A stretch of 64,000 nucleotides of DNA from assembly GCA_950097015.1 (NCBI GenBank), contig CATNEN010000039.1, positions 3,670,001 through 3,734,000 of the forward strand. The letters are read 5' to 3'. Position numbers and translations under genes: made by a program. Shown here piece after piece: positions 1 through 9,954 of the stretch (its first letter is position 1; each line of letters begins with the position of its first letter). Source of the DNA: Macrostomum hystrix. Taxonomy: Eukaryota; Platyhelminthes; Macrostomidae. Below the pieces are notes generated by a model. It did no database searches, was not told where the DNA came from, and saw nothing but the letters and a program-made list of their open reading frames with translations.

Positions 1-1606
1 CTTATTAACAGTCACATCATTTTGATCACTTGATTAAAAAAACGCAATTTTTTCTTGAATTTTTTGCCTGTTTGAAAATTCTAGTCAACGCCGTAACAAG
101 GTAACCCGTTAGATTGACTTATAACCATACAAATTTACAACTATTTACTACCAGTACTTTGTTCTTTTAGAAGCGTTGAACTTTACTTTTTAATAATCAT
201 CTAGTCATGTTTACTGCTTCGGAGATGGCAAAGTCTTTACCACTACTCAAAATCTGCTTTAGAATATTCTTCATCATAAATTTTGTTAAAATAAATCTCA
301 ATTGCAGTGTAGATATCGTCATCACGGAATTATTTAACAGTAGAAGCGCCATATACCCTACTTGTCAGTAGCGACAAGTATCATTTTATCATTATTTTGC
401 TATTTTTGTGTCCAGTGTCCATTGCAAAAATTTAGTAGAAAATTTTTTTCTTAAATGTCTGTTCCTCGAAACTCAGATGTGATATTTTGTGCAATTATAT
501 CTGGTCATTTTATTTTTTAGGGTAATTCTATCCATTCACGCTACTGATATCTATGATAGTAGGTCTGTAGCAGTAATTTTATTTTGTTTGTGTAGCGAAC
601 AGCCTTTTCTGTTTCCTCGCTTTTTCATATCTTTTTACGATATGTAAGTACACATTTTTGATCTGCTCTCTAGTCGCTACTGCCAGTATTAACTTACTGC
701 TTTGAAGTGTGATTCTATAGTAGATGTATATTTATACAGTGTATTGTTGCGGATGCTGTTGCATCTTTTTCAGTTAATTGTTTCGATTTTAGATTACTTT
801 TTCCTACTTGCTCTACTGATAGTAAAAAAAGAGCGTTTAGATCGCAATTCAGAGAAGTCCGGCACAGAAATGACAGGTAATGTTTTGGCTAACCAACTCG
901 ACTATTTCCATCGAGCCTACATGTATCGAAAAATATGTTTCCATGCCTTCTTTTTAGTTAACATTCAGTTTTAGATTAGACAATTATTTGAGTGGTAGTA
1001 ATTGTTAAATGTATTGCTCTTACCGAGTTACTGCAATATTGAAAGATGTTCAAATATTGATTTTATTTTTCATATTCATCTCACATTCGACAGCGCGGGA
1101 CTAAATCAATTGAACTTTGAGCCGCGCATTGCTCAAACAGCTGAGTTATTGATCTCCCGTTTTCTGCGTTCTCCAGTGGGTTTTTTGTTTAGTTCCTCTT
1201 CTTTTCTTTTTTAATTCATGGTAGTTCATTTTAACTGTAGATTATTGTTACTCATAGTAGTATATTTCGATAAACTTGCGTGGCGGGGGCAAAAGTAATG
1301 CTTTTTTATACTTCTAAATGTTTTTAGCCATTCTAAAGATCAGATTTTTTTGCGTTGTGATCAGATGGGTATCACCACATCGTATGTACAGCGATATCTC
1401 CGCCGAACCTGTCCGTTCACATGAGTACACTAATATACCAAACAACTGACTCATTTTGCTGCATGCCTGCTTTCTTACTTCTCTCACACACTGGCCTTCT
1501 TTTTGTGCACCTCATCGCTTCCTTTTCCTCTCATCTGTTCCATTGTTTCACTGTATCCAACTCTCTCCCTACTCTCCCTACACCTCTCCCTACATCTCTC
1601 TCCCTT
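1..1606. other. AT-rich non-coding stretch, no gene seen
   Basis: No open frame here shows a recognisable domain, a coding-like composition or paired splice signals. The short open frames are rich in Phe, Leu, Ile and Tyr, as expected from translating AT-rich DNA by chance. The last 150 bases become pyrimidine-rich (CTCTCC runs) just before the SINE copy that begins near 1607. Confidence 0.5.
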
Positions 1607-1905
1607 CAGAGCGGTCAACGCGTTTGCCTCTCGCACCATGGTTTATTTGGGGTGCAGCCGCGGAGAGAACGCTTGGAGGTTTGTCGTGCAATTGAGGGCC
1701 GACCTCCAAGGTCTGCCTGTACACTGCCTGACGATGAGAAAGTCAGGGCAGATGTACACACCTGTGTGAGCGTGTGCCTGCGTACTGTATCAGTGTGCGT
1801 GTGTTCTCAGGAGTCAGCGAAATTGGCTAGGCAGAATTGCCTCCTCGCTGGCTGCGGGTCCAGTGTCACCAAATGATGTGCCATTGCCCACAGACCTCCC
1901 TTCTG
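1607..1905 (+). mobile_element. SINE family 2, copy 1 (tRNA-derived)
   Basis: This 0.3 kb sequence recurs at 33178-33535, 48871-49145 and 57742-58080, in those places on the minus strand. Its 5' end (GAGCGGTCAACGCG) resembles the D-arm of a class II (Leu/Ser) tRNA. The body shares blocks with the other copies, such as ATGTACACACCTGTGTGAGC. The 3' end in the best copies is GCAGCCCTCCTGCA followed by an ATT-rich tail. This copy lacks the box B-like part (a deletion after CTCTCGCACCATGG) and has a degenerate 3' end. Open frames through it are not genes. Confidence 0.7.
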
Positions 1906-2552
1906 CCTTCTCCCTTCATCTATGTCCCTTTGATTCTCTCCCTTTAACACTATGCCATCATCATTATCCCTTTCTCAAGCCTCCTTTCTTTTTATTCTCA
2001 CTGTATATTTATCTCGGACTCACTAAGACTTCCACCTTCATGCTCACCTTGCAGAAGCAGCAGCAGCAGCAGCGGTTCCAGAGCTCTTTGCTCTTATATT
2101 ATTGCTGGCTCATCTGTACATATTTATTTACTGAAACGCATGTAATTGTGCTTGAGTACATCGACAACTAGCAATAGCAACTCGAAAGCTGTTTAAAAAA
2201 GTAGAATAAATCACTTGCGAATAGTGTGAGCACGGTAAAAACTGAGTAGAGCTATCAGTCAGGTTATTCGACTCGCGCTTAGTCCATTGTGAGTGAGCAA
2301 CTATTCACACCGCCAGAAAACCTTGCCAAATACCGTCACATATCCAGTCCATGGACTTCGTTGTATTAAAGCAATGCGACTCGAACTCTTGACCTGATTC
2401 TATTCTGGCGTCTAAAACCGAAATTAATTATGGTAGATAGCTCTAATGAATATTAACGAACAGTCAATGTTGATGTAGAGCAAATCTTCATTTCTAATAC
2501 AAAATCTAAGCACATCCATGCCACCATCCCCTCATGGCATGCCTGGAGTCTG
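1906..2552. other. Spacer downstream of gene A with a SINE-1 3' fragment
   Basis: No gene is seen. Around 2335-2410, read on the minus strand, a box B-like GAGTTCGAGTCGC is followed by the palindrome CAGTCCATGGACTG-like segment that marks the body of SINE family 1 (full copy near 9955-10235). A short CAG run lies at 2057-2075. Confidence 0.35.
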
Positions 2553-4235
2553 TCAGATCTTGCCGTTGCGCCAGCTGTTGCAGTGCAGGTGCACCACGTA
2601 GGCCTCGGCGTGGGCTTCCAGGCAGGCCGCCTCCTCGTCCTCGTTCATGACGCCATTGGTGCGGCAGTTTGCGGCCCTGTCTTTTGAGTCCTTCTTGGCC
2701 GAGCTGACTCCAGCGATGGAGCTGAACGGATTGAAGTAGCTCGGCGGGAACACACTGACGTCGGTGCGACCATCGTCCAGGTAGTGCTGAAGCTCCTCCA
2801 TGAGCACCAGGGAGCCGGTGGTGGGCTCAGACGATGCCGGCCAGCTGGCCTGGCTCTCCCTGTGCAGCGTTGATATGAGGATAATAATAATAAGGCAAAT
2901 TTGGTTTCACATTTAAATTTCACTTGTCCGTTTGATACGAGCGCAAAGCATCCACACTGAACAACACAAACAGTGAATCCAGAAACCCTGGGGGATATAT
3001 GGGATAAAATAGGAATTTTGTGTCAACTTAAGGCTCTGGAACAGGGGTAAGCAAACTTATTTGCTGGCGGTCCAAAGAGAGAACCAAAAAGACGACAGCG
3101 GGTTGCATTGACTGTATAAATATGAGATAAGGTAGAGATGAGACACGGGAGAGATGAGACACGGGAGAGATGAGACACGAGAGAGATGAGACACGGAAGA
3201 GATGAGACACGAGAGAGATGAGACACGGGAGAGATGAGACACGGGAGAGATGAGACACGGGTGAGATGAGACACGGGACAGATGGGACACGGGTGAGATG
3301 GAACAGGATACTGTAGGTGTCGGGGCAACGGGCCGGATTTGGGAGCTTCGAGGGCCGCATCTGGCGCGCGGGCCGGAGTTCGCCGACCCCTGCTCTAGAA
3401 TGAACTTCGAGGTCAATTCTCGAACCAAATCGACTGAAGTCAGCAGCTGGTCAATCCAGTCGACTAGAAACGCTGAGACATCTCAACCCCGTCCTTCCTG
3501 TGGTATCGACCAGCTACTGCAGACTTCAATTGGTTTGTTTCGAGGATTGACCTCGGGCTGCATTCTAGAGCCTAAAGTTGACATCCCCATTTCTCACCTG
3601 TGGGTGGCAACAATCCGCTTGAGCAGCACCAGCCAGAACTTGTGCTCAGGTCTGGAGGCCATCAGCGAGTTCTGCACGTAGCTGCCATTGACATTGCGCA
3701 TCCAGCGGCCCTCCATGCCGGCGAACACGAGCGCGGACTGGCGCAGCAGCGGTCGAAAGTCCTTCAAGCAGACTGTGTCCAGGTCAGCGTAGATTCCGCC
3801 ATGGTGCAGCAGGTAGGCATATTTGGCCAGGTCCGCCTTCTGCGCCCCGCTCTTCAGGCACTCGTAGGTGGGCAGCAGCCAGGGAAAGTGCATCCCGATG
3901 AGGCGCCGGTTGTCCTCGTCGGTCCACAGGATGTGCCGACATTCGGGCAGGCAGCGGTTCCAGCTGTCTCGCCATCGTTTGGCCCGTGCACTCAGCAGCC
4001 CCTGCGCCTTCCAGGTCTGATGAACGATGCATGGGATGCCGCCCTCGGTCACAATGTCTGAGGTGGCCAACCTGCGCTCTTCACTGGCGCCGGTGCCTAT
4101 TGGGAAGAGCGAACGACCCAGTAGGCCACCGCATAGCAACAGGGCGGCAACCGCGGCTAATCTGAATGCAATGCTGGACGTCTCTTGAGTGAAGAGCCGC
4201 CTGGACGCCGGCTTGAACCATGCGAAGCGATTCAT
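2553..4235 (-). CDS. Gene A: GT32-type glycosyltransferase, type II membrane protein, two exons
   Basis: Exon 1 is 4235..3598 and exon 2 is 2859..2553, joined by a GT-AG intron that splits an Arg codon (AG|G). The product is 314 aa. I chose the ATG at 4235 because the open frame further upstream begins only with GTG. A membrane anchor spans about residues 23-43. Then come IPCIVHQTWK (67-76), a W-T-D segment (104-106), a K-A-D segment (133-135) and GGIYADLDT with the metal/nucleotide-sugar binding D151-L-D153. This order is the signature of GT32 sugar transferases (OCH1/SUR1-like, Gly_transf_sug). Such enzymes use a nucleotide sugar in the Golgi; donor and acceptor cannot be read here. The C-terminal half diverges from B and C: TGSLVL replaces TGPLVL and NPFSSI replaces NPFSWI. 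The intron holds a hAT-like MITE. Gene A is a tandem paralogue of B and C. Confidence 0.85.
3042..3392. mobile_element. hAT-like MITE, copy 1, in the intron of gene A
   Basis: The element begins CAGGGGTAAGCAAACTTATT and ends GAGTTCGCCGACCCCTG, which are imperfect terminal inverted repeats of the hAT type. It is flanked by 8-bp target duplications, CTCTGGAA (3034-3041) and CTCTAGAA (3393-3400), with 7 of 8 bases matching. The 3' part contains GGGCCGCATCTGGCGCGCGG, like the GC-rich subterminal segments of animal hAT elements. There is no transposase. Inside is a 16-bp tandem repeat (about 3125-3300). The same element at 61241-62376 has a much longer array. Confidence 0.85.
3125..3300. repeat. 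16-bp minisatellite inside MITE copy 1 (about 11 units)
   Basis: The unit is GAGACACGGGAGAGAT with variants (cgaga, cggaa, cgggt). Because 16 is not a multiple of 3, all three frames stay open on the minus strand, giving spurious Ser/Leu/Val-rich open frames. Confidence 0.9.
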
Positions 4236-4972
4236 TTTTGTGCAGCAAGTGGCGGAACATTCAGTCTGCACTGGTTCTCTGCTCCAGTCTTATGTAGATT
4301 CAGCCATGGCAGCGCACACCGTGAGGGCACTGAAACTTGCTGCGCATGGCCAGACACAGTTGTGTATTTAAAAAAAGACAGCCACAGCTCGGAAGACACT
4401 GTACTCTTGCACAATGGAAGAACTGCCAAAGACTAAAATTACCCCTCAGTGAACCCCGTGACCTGTCTACGTATTGCTTCTCTAGTACTCTTCACGCACC
4501 ATAGTGGGTGACAGACGGCCCACTAAACTCAGATTGTGGTACGTACTGCTAAACAACACACTGCATGTGCGTGCGTCAATCATCAGTGTTCCATGCCAAG
4601 CTAACAATAAAGTTGGTTTACACCTCGTTGGTAGTTCGCTTTAGTGACAGGTAGATCTTGCAATTTCTTCGAGACAACTCTGCAGAATCTTCGCAGGAAA
4701 TTGTTCTGGAAGATATTTGCTCGGGATTACTGAAAGCTTTCCCTCAAAGTTTCCGGTGTCGCAGAAGGAAAAGTTTGCATAATGTAACTAGAACAATAGG
4801 AAATTTTCTTTGCAGGAAATAGCAGGTTTCTTTGCACCGTTAAAACACATTGTGGCTGCCGAGAGCAAGGGGGGATTTTCCATCAGGATTTGGACCGATT
4901 CAGTGTGGAAGTGTCTTACCTGTGCGAAATAAATTAGTTGGATTTTTCGCAGTTCCAGCTGCAGCCCATGAA
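4236..4972. other. Intergenic region between divergent genes A and D
   Basis: The start codons of A (minus) and D (plus) face away from each other across 737 bases, so this interval should hold both promoters. On the minus strand a TATA-like TTTTTTTAAATACAC lies about 130-145 bases before the gene A start. The AT content is high and no third gene is visible. Confidence 0.4.
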
Positions 4973-5689
4973 ATGGTGTTTCGAATCAGTGGACTGGGAG
5001 TTCTTCTGCTTCAGAAGTGTTGCCAGCTTGTCCTGCAGTGTCCAGCGCCGTTCAGCATGCAGTCTGGCCTGTGCCTATTTGTCAACAGCTCGCAGAGCTT
5101 CAGCTGGTGCGCAGCCAATCAGCAGTGCGCATCGATCGGCGGTGAGCTCCTGAACTCGTACGGCTCGATTAAGATATTCCGAAACTTGAGTGCCTGCAGC
5201 TGCGAACTCTGGGTGGGGCTCAACGATCTGGCAGATGAGAGAAACAAGAGCAGGGCCGGCTGGATGCGAGTCAACGGGAACGGCGTCTTCCCGGAAGACA
5301 ACAGTCTGTTTTCCTCAGGCGAGCCGTCTGGTCGTCTGAGAGAAAACTGTTTGCGCCTGAAAAATACAAGCCGTCTAGCAGATTCTGGCTGCCAAACAAA
5401 TTTCGGCTTCGTGTGCGAGTTTGTCAGCCAAAGCCGGAGACAAGCCGCCGCGATCTGGTCAGCCGCAGCCTTCAAGCGTCAGCAGTATAACTCGGCGTAC
5501 TGCTTCTACGAAGACAAGAATGTGCTCAACGCTCTGCAGTGCATGGCGGCTGCTGTGAGCTCAGGCAGCAGCAGGCAGGTGCTGTACAACAGCGGCCTGA
5601 GCACCTGCCGCCTGCTGCAGTTCGCTGACTCGCAGGTTGACGAGTGGATCGAGACTAGCACCGACTGGGTCAAGTTTGAGATGGTCTGA
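4973..5689 (+). CDS. Gene D: C-type lectin-like protein with a PAN/apple-like C-terminus
   Basis: The product is 238 aa from the first in-frame ATG (4973); the open frame continues upstream only by a TTG. Residues 1-22 are mildly hydrophobic and could be a weak signal peptide. Residues 23-150 fit a C-type lectin-like domain: CPAPF (23-27), GLC (32-34), FSWCAANQQC (43-52), LWVGLND (79-85), GEPSGRLRENC (116-126), DSGC (137-140) and FVCEF (146-150), a long-form cysteine pattern. The calcium/sugar motif EPN or QPD is absent (EPS at 117-119) and the usual WND is LAD, so classical calcium-dependent sugar binding is doubtful. Residues 170-238, with C177, C190 and C212 and a YNSGLSTCRLL segment, resemble a PAN/apple fold; this is tentative. 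It is convergent with gene B. An upstream exon is possible (acceptor-like TTTTTCGCAG just before the ATG). Confidence 0.75.
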   Translation: MVFRISGLGVLLLQKCCQLVLQCPAPFSMQSGLCLFVNSSQSFSWCAANQQCASIGGELLNSYGSIKIFRNLSACSCELWVGLNDLADERNKSRAGWMRVNGNGVFPEDNSLFSSGEPSGRLRENCLRLKNTSRLADSGCQTNFGFVCEFVSQSRRQAAAIWSAAAFKRQQYNSAYCFYEDKNVLNALQCMAAAVSSGSSRQVLYNSGLSTCRLLQFADSQVDEWIETSTDWVKFEMV

Positions 5690-5812
5690 GTTGAATTCTA
5701 CCACCAAGAGTGATGGTTCAGGGCTGGTTCGTTGCTGAAAACACATTTTAAGAGAGACGAGATTCGAGAACCGTAACTCCAAACAGTACTACTTAAAGTA
5801 GTGCAGTTGACA

Positions 5813-5818
5813 TTTATT
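5813..5818 (-). terminator. Candidate poly(A) signal for gene B
   Basis: AATAAA on the minus strand, 269 bases beyond the gene B stop codon. It overlaps the expected 3' UTR of the convergent gene D. This is a motif match only. Confidence 0.3.
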
Positions 5819-5935
5819 TCTGATTTTAATGGCAGTTCAGTTTAAAGACGACGATCCGTTTTGGCCCCATAATTTCAGTGTGTTTATCACAAACAGGACG
5901 CAAGTGCAAACAAACAAAAATACAAATGTGCAGCC

Positions 5936-5941
5936 AATAAA
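5936..5941 (+). terminator. Candidate poly(A) signal for gene D
   Basis: AATAAA, 247 bases after the gene D stop. If both this signal and the one at 5813 are used, the 3' ends of D and B overlap in antisense. This is a motif match only. Confidence 0.35.
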
Positions 5942-6086
5942 TCTATTAAAACTTTTCTCTAGTTCAAAACAATTTGCGCTGGCTAATGTAAATAAAAACT
6001 CGACTAAGCCAAGCCATACAAGTTGGCAGCAAAGTACAAGCTTGGGAAATTCAAATGCATAATTCCGTGAGCCAGAGTCTCAAGAC

Positions 6087-8305
6087 TCAGGCCTTTCCAC
6101 CTCCCCAGGTCTTGCTGTGCATCTGCACCACATAGGCATCGGGAAACGCGGCCAGACACGCCTTCGCGTCAGACTCTGTCATCGCGCCTTTAATCTTGCA
6201 CTCCGGCCTCTTGTTGGTGATCCAGCTGAACGGATTGAAGTGGTTCGCTGGAAAAATCACCGCGTCCTTGAACTTGTCGTCCAGGTACTCCTGTAGCTCC
6301 TCCATGAGGATGAGGGGCCCCGTCACCTCTTCGGCGCCTCCTTGCAGATTCTTGCGATACCTGCGGCTGATTCTGTGCAGGAGGCCGACCCAGAACGGGT
6401 GGCCGCGACTGGAGGCCATGAAGGAGTTCTGCACGTAGCTGCCGTTCACGCTCCTGTACCAGTGGCCCTTTAAATTGGAATAGGTGAGTTGCGGGTCTTA
6501 ACTTGGACCTAATATTATTGTTGTTGCTGTTAGTATCTATCTATCTATATATCTATCTATCGATATATCTATCTATCTATATATCTATCTATTTATCTAT
6601 TTATCTATCTATGTATCTATCTATCTACGTATCTATCTATCTATCTATGTATCTATCTATCTATTTATCTATCTATCTATGTATCTATCTATCTATCTAT
6701 CGTCACGTCACGTCACGACGTCACGTGACCATCAGACTTGATTAGTGACGTCAGAACGTCCTAGCAAGAGGGCTATTAAAAAGTTACATGAAACATCTGG
6801 CAATTCAGAGTGGCTCTCACCTCCATGCCTCCGAAGACCAGGCTCCAGCCGCGCAGCAAATGCCGGAAGTCTCTCACGCACACGGTGTCAATATCCGCAT
6901 AGATACCGCCCTGGTGCACCAAGTAGAGGATCCTGGCAATGTCCGCTCTCTGGACGCCACTTTTGACACCGTTGTAGACCGGGAGCAGCCAGGGGAAATG
7001 GCTCTCGACCAGGCGGAGGTTGTCCGCATCAGTCCAGAGAATGTGCCGACAGTCGGGTAGACAGCGGGACCAGGTCTTGCGCCACCTGGCGATCCTAGCG
7101 CTCGGCATGGTCTGATTCTTCCAGCTCTGGTGCACAATGCATGGAATGATTTCAGGTACCACTGTTGGCTTTTGTTCACCTGATGGGGGCTTTCCGGTAA
7201 GCTTTTGCTGACGTTTTTGTTTTTTCTTTGTAGTCTTTCGCTCAGGTGTGTCATGCTTTCCGATAGGTTTTTGAGCATGTGTTTCATGTTTTATAAAAGG
7301 CTTTCGCTCAGGTGTTTCGTGTTTATCGATTGGCTTTCGCTCAGGTGTCTCGTGTTTATCGATACTCTTTTTCTCAAGTGTCTCGTGTTTATCGATACTT
7401 TTTCTCTCAGGTGCCTCGTGTTTATCGATACTTTTTCTCTCAGGTGCCTCGTGTTTATCGATACTCTTTTTCTCAAGTGTCTCGTGTTTATCGATACTCT
7501 TTTTCTCAAGTGTCTCGTGTTTATCGATACTCTGTTTCTCAGGTGTCTCGTGTTTATCGATACTTTTTCTCTCAGGTGCCTCGTGTTTATCGATACTCTT
7601 TCTCTCAGGTGCCTCGTGTTTATCGATTGGCTTTCGCTCAGGTGTCTCGTGTTTATCGATTATCTCAGGTGTCTCGTGTTTATCGATACTCTTTCTCTCA
7701 GGTGCCTCGTTTTTATCGATACTCTTTCTCTCAGGTACCTCGTGTTTATAGATACTCTTTCTCTCAGGTACCTCGTGTTTATCGATTATCTCAGGTGTCT
7801 CGTGTTTATCGATTGGCTCTCGCTCAGGTGTCTCATCCTGTTCACTTTGCTTGTGTTCGATTGTTTCAAAGCTTATGTTTGACAGCAGCTCAGTGGCTAG
7901 ATTCTGCTCAACCTCCTTAGTTTTTTCTAATTTCTCTTTAGCCAGGTGTTTTGGTGTTCCAGTCTTTTTATTATGCTTCTGTCTGTGAATTGCAGATTGA
8001 CTTGGAATGTCAGGCGCAGATGCTTCAGACCTGGTGGCTCGAGTCCGACTTCGGTATTTCAAGTTGGCAGATTTGGCAGTTAGACCGGTGTCATCCAGCC
8101 TGGCTGATTCTAATTTTCCTGACTGTGGTCGGACTGGTGTCTTCCCTGCATGCTCAGACGCCTCCTTTGACGGCGGCCGCTGTGAGTTTACGGCGTACCG
8201 CCCAGGTGAGAAGCTGGAGCTGAAGATCAGGCCCAATATGCAGAAAACATAGCAACCGATGCATAGAATCACAAAGCGCCTCTGACAGAACCACGACTGG
8301 GACAT
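6087..8305 (-). CDS. Gene B: GT32-type glycosyltransferase with an in-frame minisatellite stem
   Basis: Exon 1 is 8305..6821 and exon 2 is 6467..6087. The intron is in phase 0 (GGCATGGAG|GTGAG to TTTAAAG|GGCCAC) and restores GME-GHW, matching GMEGRW in A and C. The product is 621 aa. A membrane anchor lies at about 10-30. A charged stem follows, with about 18 units of an 11-residue repeat (consensus ERKSIDKHEAP) at residues 157-357. The catalytic domain starts at IPCIVHQSWK (387-396) and includes WTDAD (425-429), QRAD (452-455) and GGIYADIDT with D471-I-D473. Exon 2 carries YVQNSFMAS, TGPLILMEELQEYLDD and NPFSW. Two repeat units are 9 residues long, so the frame is always kept. Family, topology and DXD are clear; the substrate is unknown. 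The intron holds a tetranucleotide microsatellite. Confidence 0.87.
6530..6702. repeat. (TCTA)n microsatellite in the intron of gene B
   Basis: About 40 tetranucleotides (ATCT/TCTA on the plus strand), interrupted by TATA, TTTA, TGTA and CGTA variants. It fills nearly half of the 353-base intron. It is followed by a short CACGTCACGTCACGACGTCACG stretch with overlapping ACGT/CACGTG-like cores. Confidence 0.95.
7270..7870 (-). repeat. In-frame 33-bp minisatellite within gene B exon 1
   Basis: On the plus strand each unit carries TCGTGTTTATCGATACTC followed by a variable TTTCTCTCAGGTGCC-like part. Units are 33 bp, with two of 27 bp and degenerate ones at the edges. On the coding strand it encodes the charged DKHE repeat of gene B residues 157-357. 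Every length change is a multiple of three bases, unlike in the non-coding arrays nearby, which is what selection on a reading frame would leave. Confidence 0.9.
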
Positions 8306-8362
8306 GGCAGTTTTGCTGAGTGGATAGGTGAGTAGGTAGGCTGGCCGCTACGCATTTTGGCC

Positions 8363-8371
8363 TTTTAAATA
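8363..8371 (-). promoter_or_regulatory. TATA-like box upstream of gene B
   Basis: TATTTAAAA on the minus strand, 58 bases before the start codon of gene B. Similar TATA-like words precede genes C and E at about the same distance. This is a motif match only. Confidence 0.3.
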
Positions 8372-8424
8372 GCGAACTCTTAGGTGCGTACACAACTTTG
8401 CTAGCTGCCGAGAGTTACGTAAAA

Positions 8425-8703
8425 GGGCGCGACCCCTATAATTTAGGAAGGTGTCACCCCAAGGATTTGAAGGGCGCAACCCCTAGGATTTGGAGGGCGC
8501 CACCCCTAATATTCTGAGGGCGCCACCCCTAGGATTTGGAGGGCGCCACCCCTAGGATTTGGAGGGCGCCACCCCTAGGATTCTGAGGGTGCCACCCCTA
8601 GGATTCTGAGGGTGCCACCCCTATGATTCTGAGGGCGCCACCCCTAAGATTCTGAGGGCGCCACCCCTAGGATTTGGAGGGCGCCACCCCTAGGATTTGG
8701 AGT
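8425..8703. repeat. 23-bp minisatellite (about 12 units) upstream of gene B
   Basis: The repeated core is GGAGGGCGCCACCCCTAGGA, with TTTGG/TTCTG variation between cores. It contains the palindrome GGCGCC. The array starts about 120 bases upstream of the gene B start codon, so it borders the B promoter. Confidence 0.93.
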
Positions 8704-9224
8704 ACGTGTGAGAATCCCCTTGCGTTGTGAAAACTCTTTCGTTTTAGCTTGGCCTATTTTTAAAAGCTGACTTATTCTGGAGAACGAGTACAATCTACGT
8801 CTGAAGTAGGCAATTAGCAAACTGAAACTTACCTTTCTCAGGTCCTGTCTGAAATGTTCCTTCCGAGTAAGCTAGTCTGCTCGGTCTTGTGAAACATTGA
8901 CTTGCATGCCGTTTTGAGTATCGTGCACGCAAGAAAGCAATGGTTAAAAGAGGGAGAGAGGCGAACAGGGCTGGTGGTAGTTACACTCAGATAAACTGCT
9001 CAAATTTTGCGCACAATAGTAGAGTAGCCAATAAAATTTCTATTGTGCTAAGCAATCTCCGTGGACATCTCAACACACACCAGCGCTTTGCGATGCTAGC
9101 AAGCGTGCATCGACCTGAGCTCAGGACTAAAAGTGAGTACAATATGTAGCTATTATTTTGTAGTTCTGTTGTTTCTGTTGGCGAGAATTTTTAGACTGTA
9201 GACAGGAAAATACTTTCAATTAGA
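8704..9224. other. Unique spacer, no gene seen
   Basis: This is a mixed-composition sequence between two 23-bp arrays. A 69-codon open frame at 8940-9149 has no recognisable features. I see nothing else supportable. Confidence 0.4.
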
Positions 9225-9918
9225 CAGACAAGAATCGTCTGATTGGTCATATGAGAAACCCTAACTAGACAGGTGAGAATCTACTAACTAGAAATTTGAG
9301 AATCTCTTGATTTAACAGGTGAGAATCTCTCGATTAGCCAGGTGAGAATCTCCTGATTAGACAGGTGAGAATCTCCTGATTAGACAGGTGAGAATCTCCT
9401 GATTAGACAGGTGAGAATCTCCTGATTAGACAGGTGAGAATCTCCTGATTAGACAGGTGAGAATCTCCTGATTAGACAGGTGAGAATCTATTGATTAGAC
9501 AGGTGAGAATCTCCTGATTAGACAGGTGAGAATCTCCTGATTAGACAGGTGAGAATCTCCTGATTAGACAGGGGAGAATCTCTCAATTAGACAGGTGAGA
9601 ATCTCCTGATTAGACAGGTGAGAATCTCCTGATTAGACAGGTGAGAATCTCTCGATTAGCCAGGTGAGAATCTCTCGATTAGCCAGGTGAGAATCTCCTG
9701 ATTAGACAGGTGAGAATCTCCTGATTAGACAGGTGAGAATCTCCTGATTAGACAGGTGAGAATCTCCTGATTAGACAGGTGAGAATCTCCTGATTAGACA
9801 GGTGAGAATCTCCTGATTAGACAGGTGAGAATCTCCTGATTAGACAGGTGAGAATCTCCTGATTAGACAGATAAGAATCTATTGATTAGACAGGCGAGAA
9901 TCTCTTGATTAGACATGT
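9225..9918. repeat. 23-bp minisatellite (about 30 units)
   Basis: The core is TTAGACAGGTGAGAATCTCC, with the small palindrome GAGAATCTC. Variants have TTAGCCAGG, AATCTCTCGA or AATCTATTGA. Edge units on both sides are more divergent than the middle, where many consecutive units are identical. The core resembles the 21-bp array at 49545-49682. Confidence 0.95.
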
Positions 9919-9954
9919 GACGTATTACACTTTATTTTATTTTATTTTTAGCTA

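Noticed and set aside
1421-1876. A 151-codon open frame and two overlapping ones
   Set aside because: They cross SINE family 2 copy 1 and share only SINE-derived words with similar frames at the other copies.
4850-4972. N-terminal extension of gene D
   Set aside because: It would need a TTG start, and there is an acceptor-like TTTTTCGCAG within it; the ATG at 4973 or an upstream exon is more likely.
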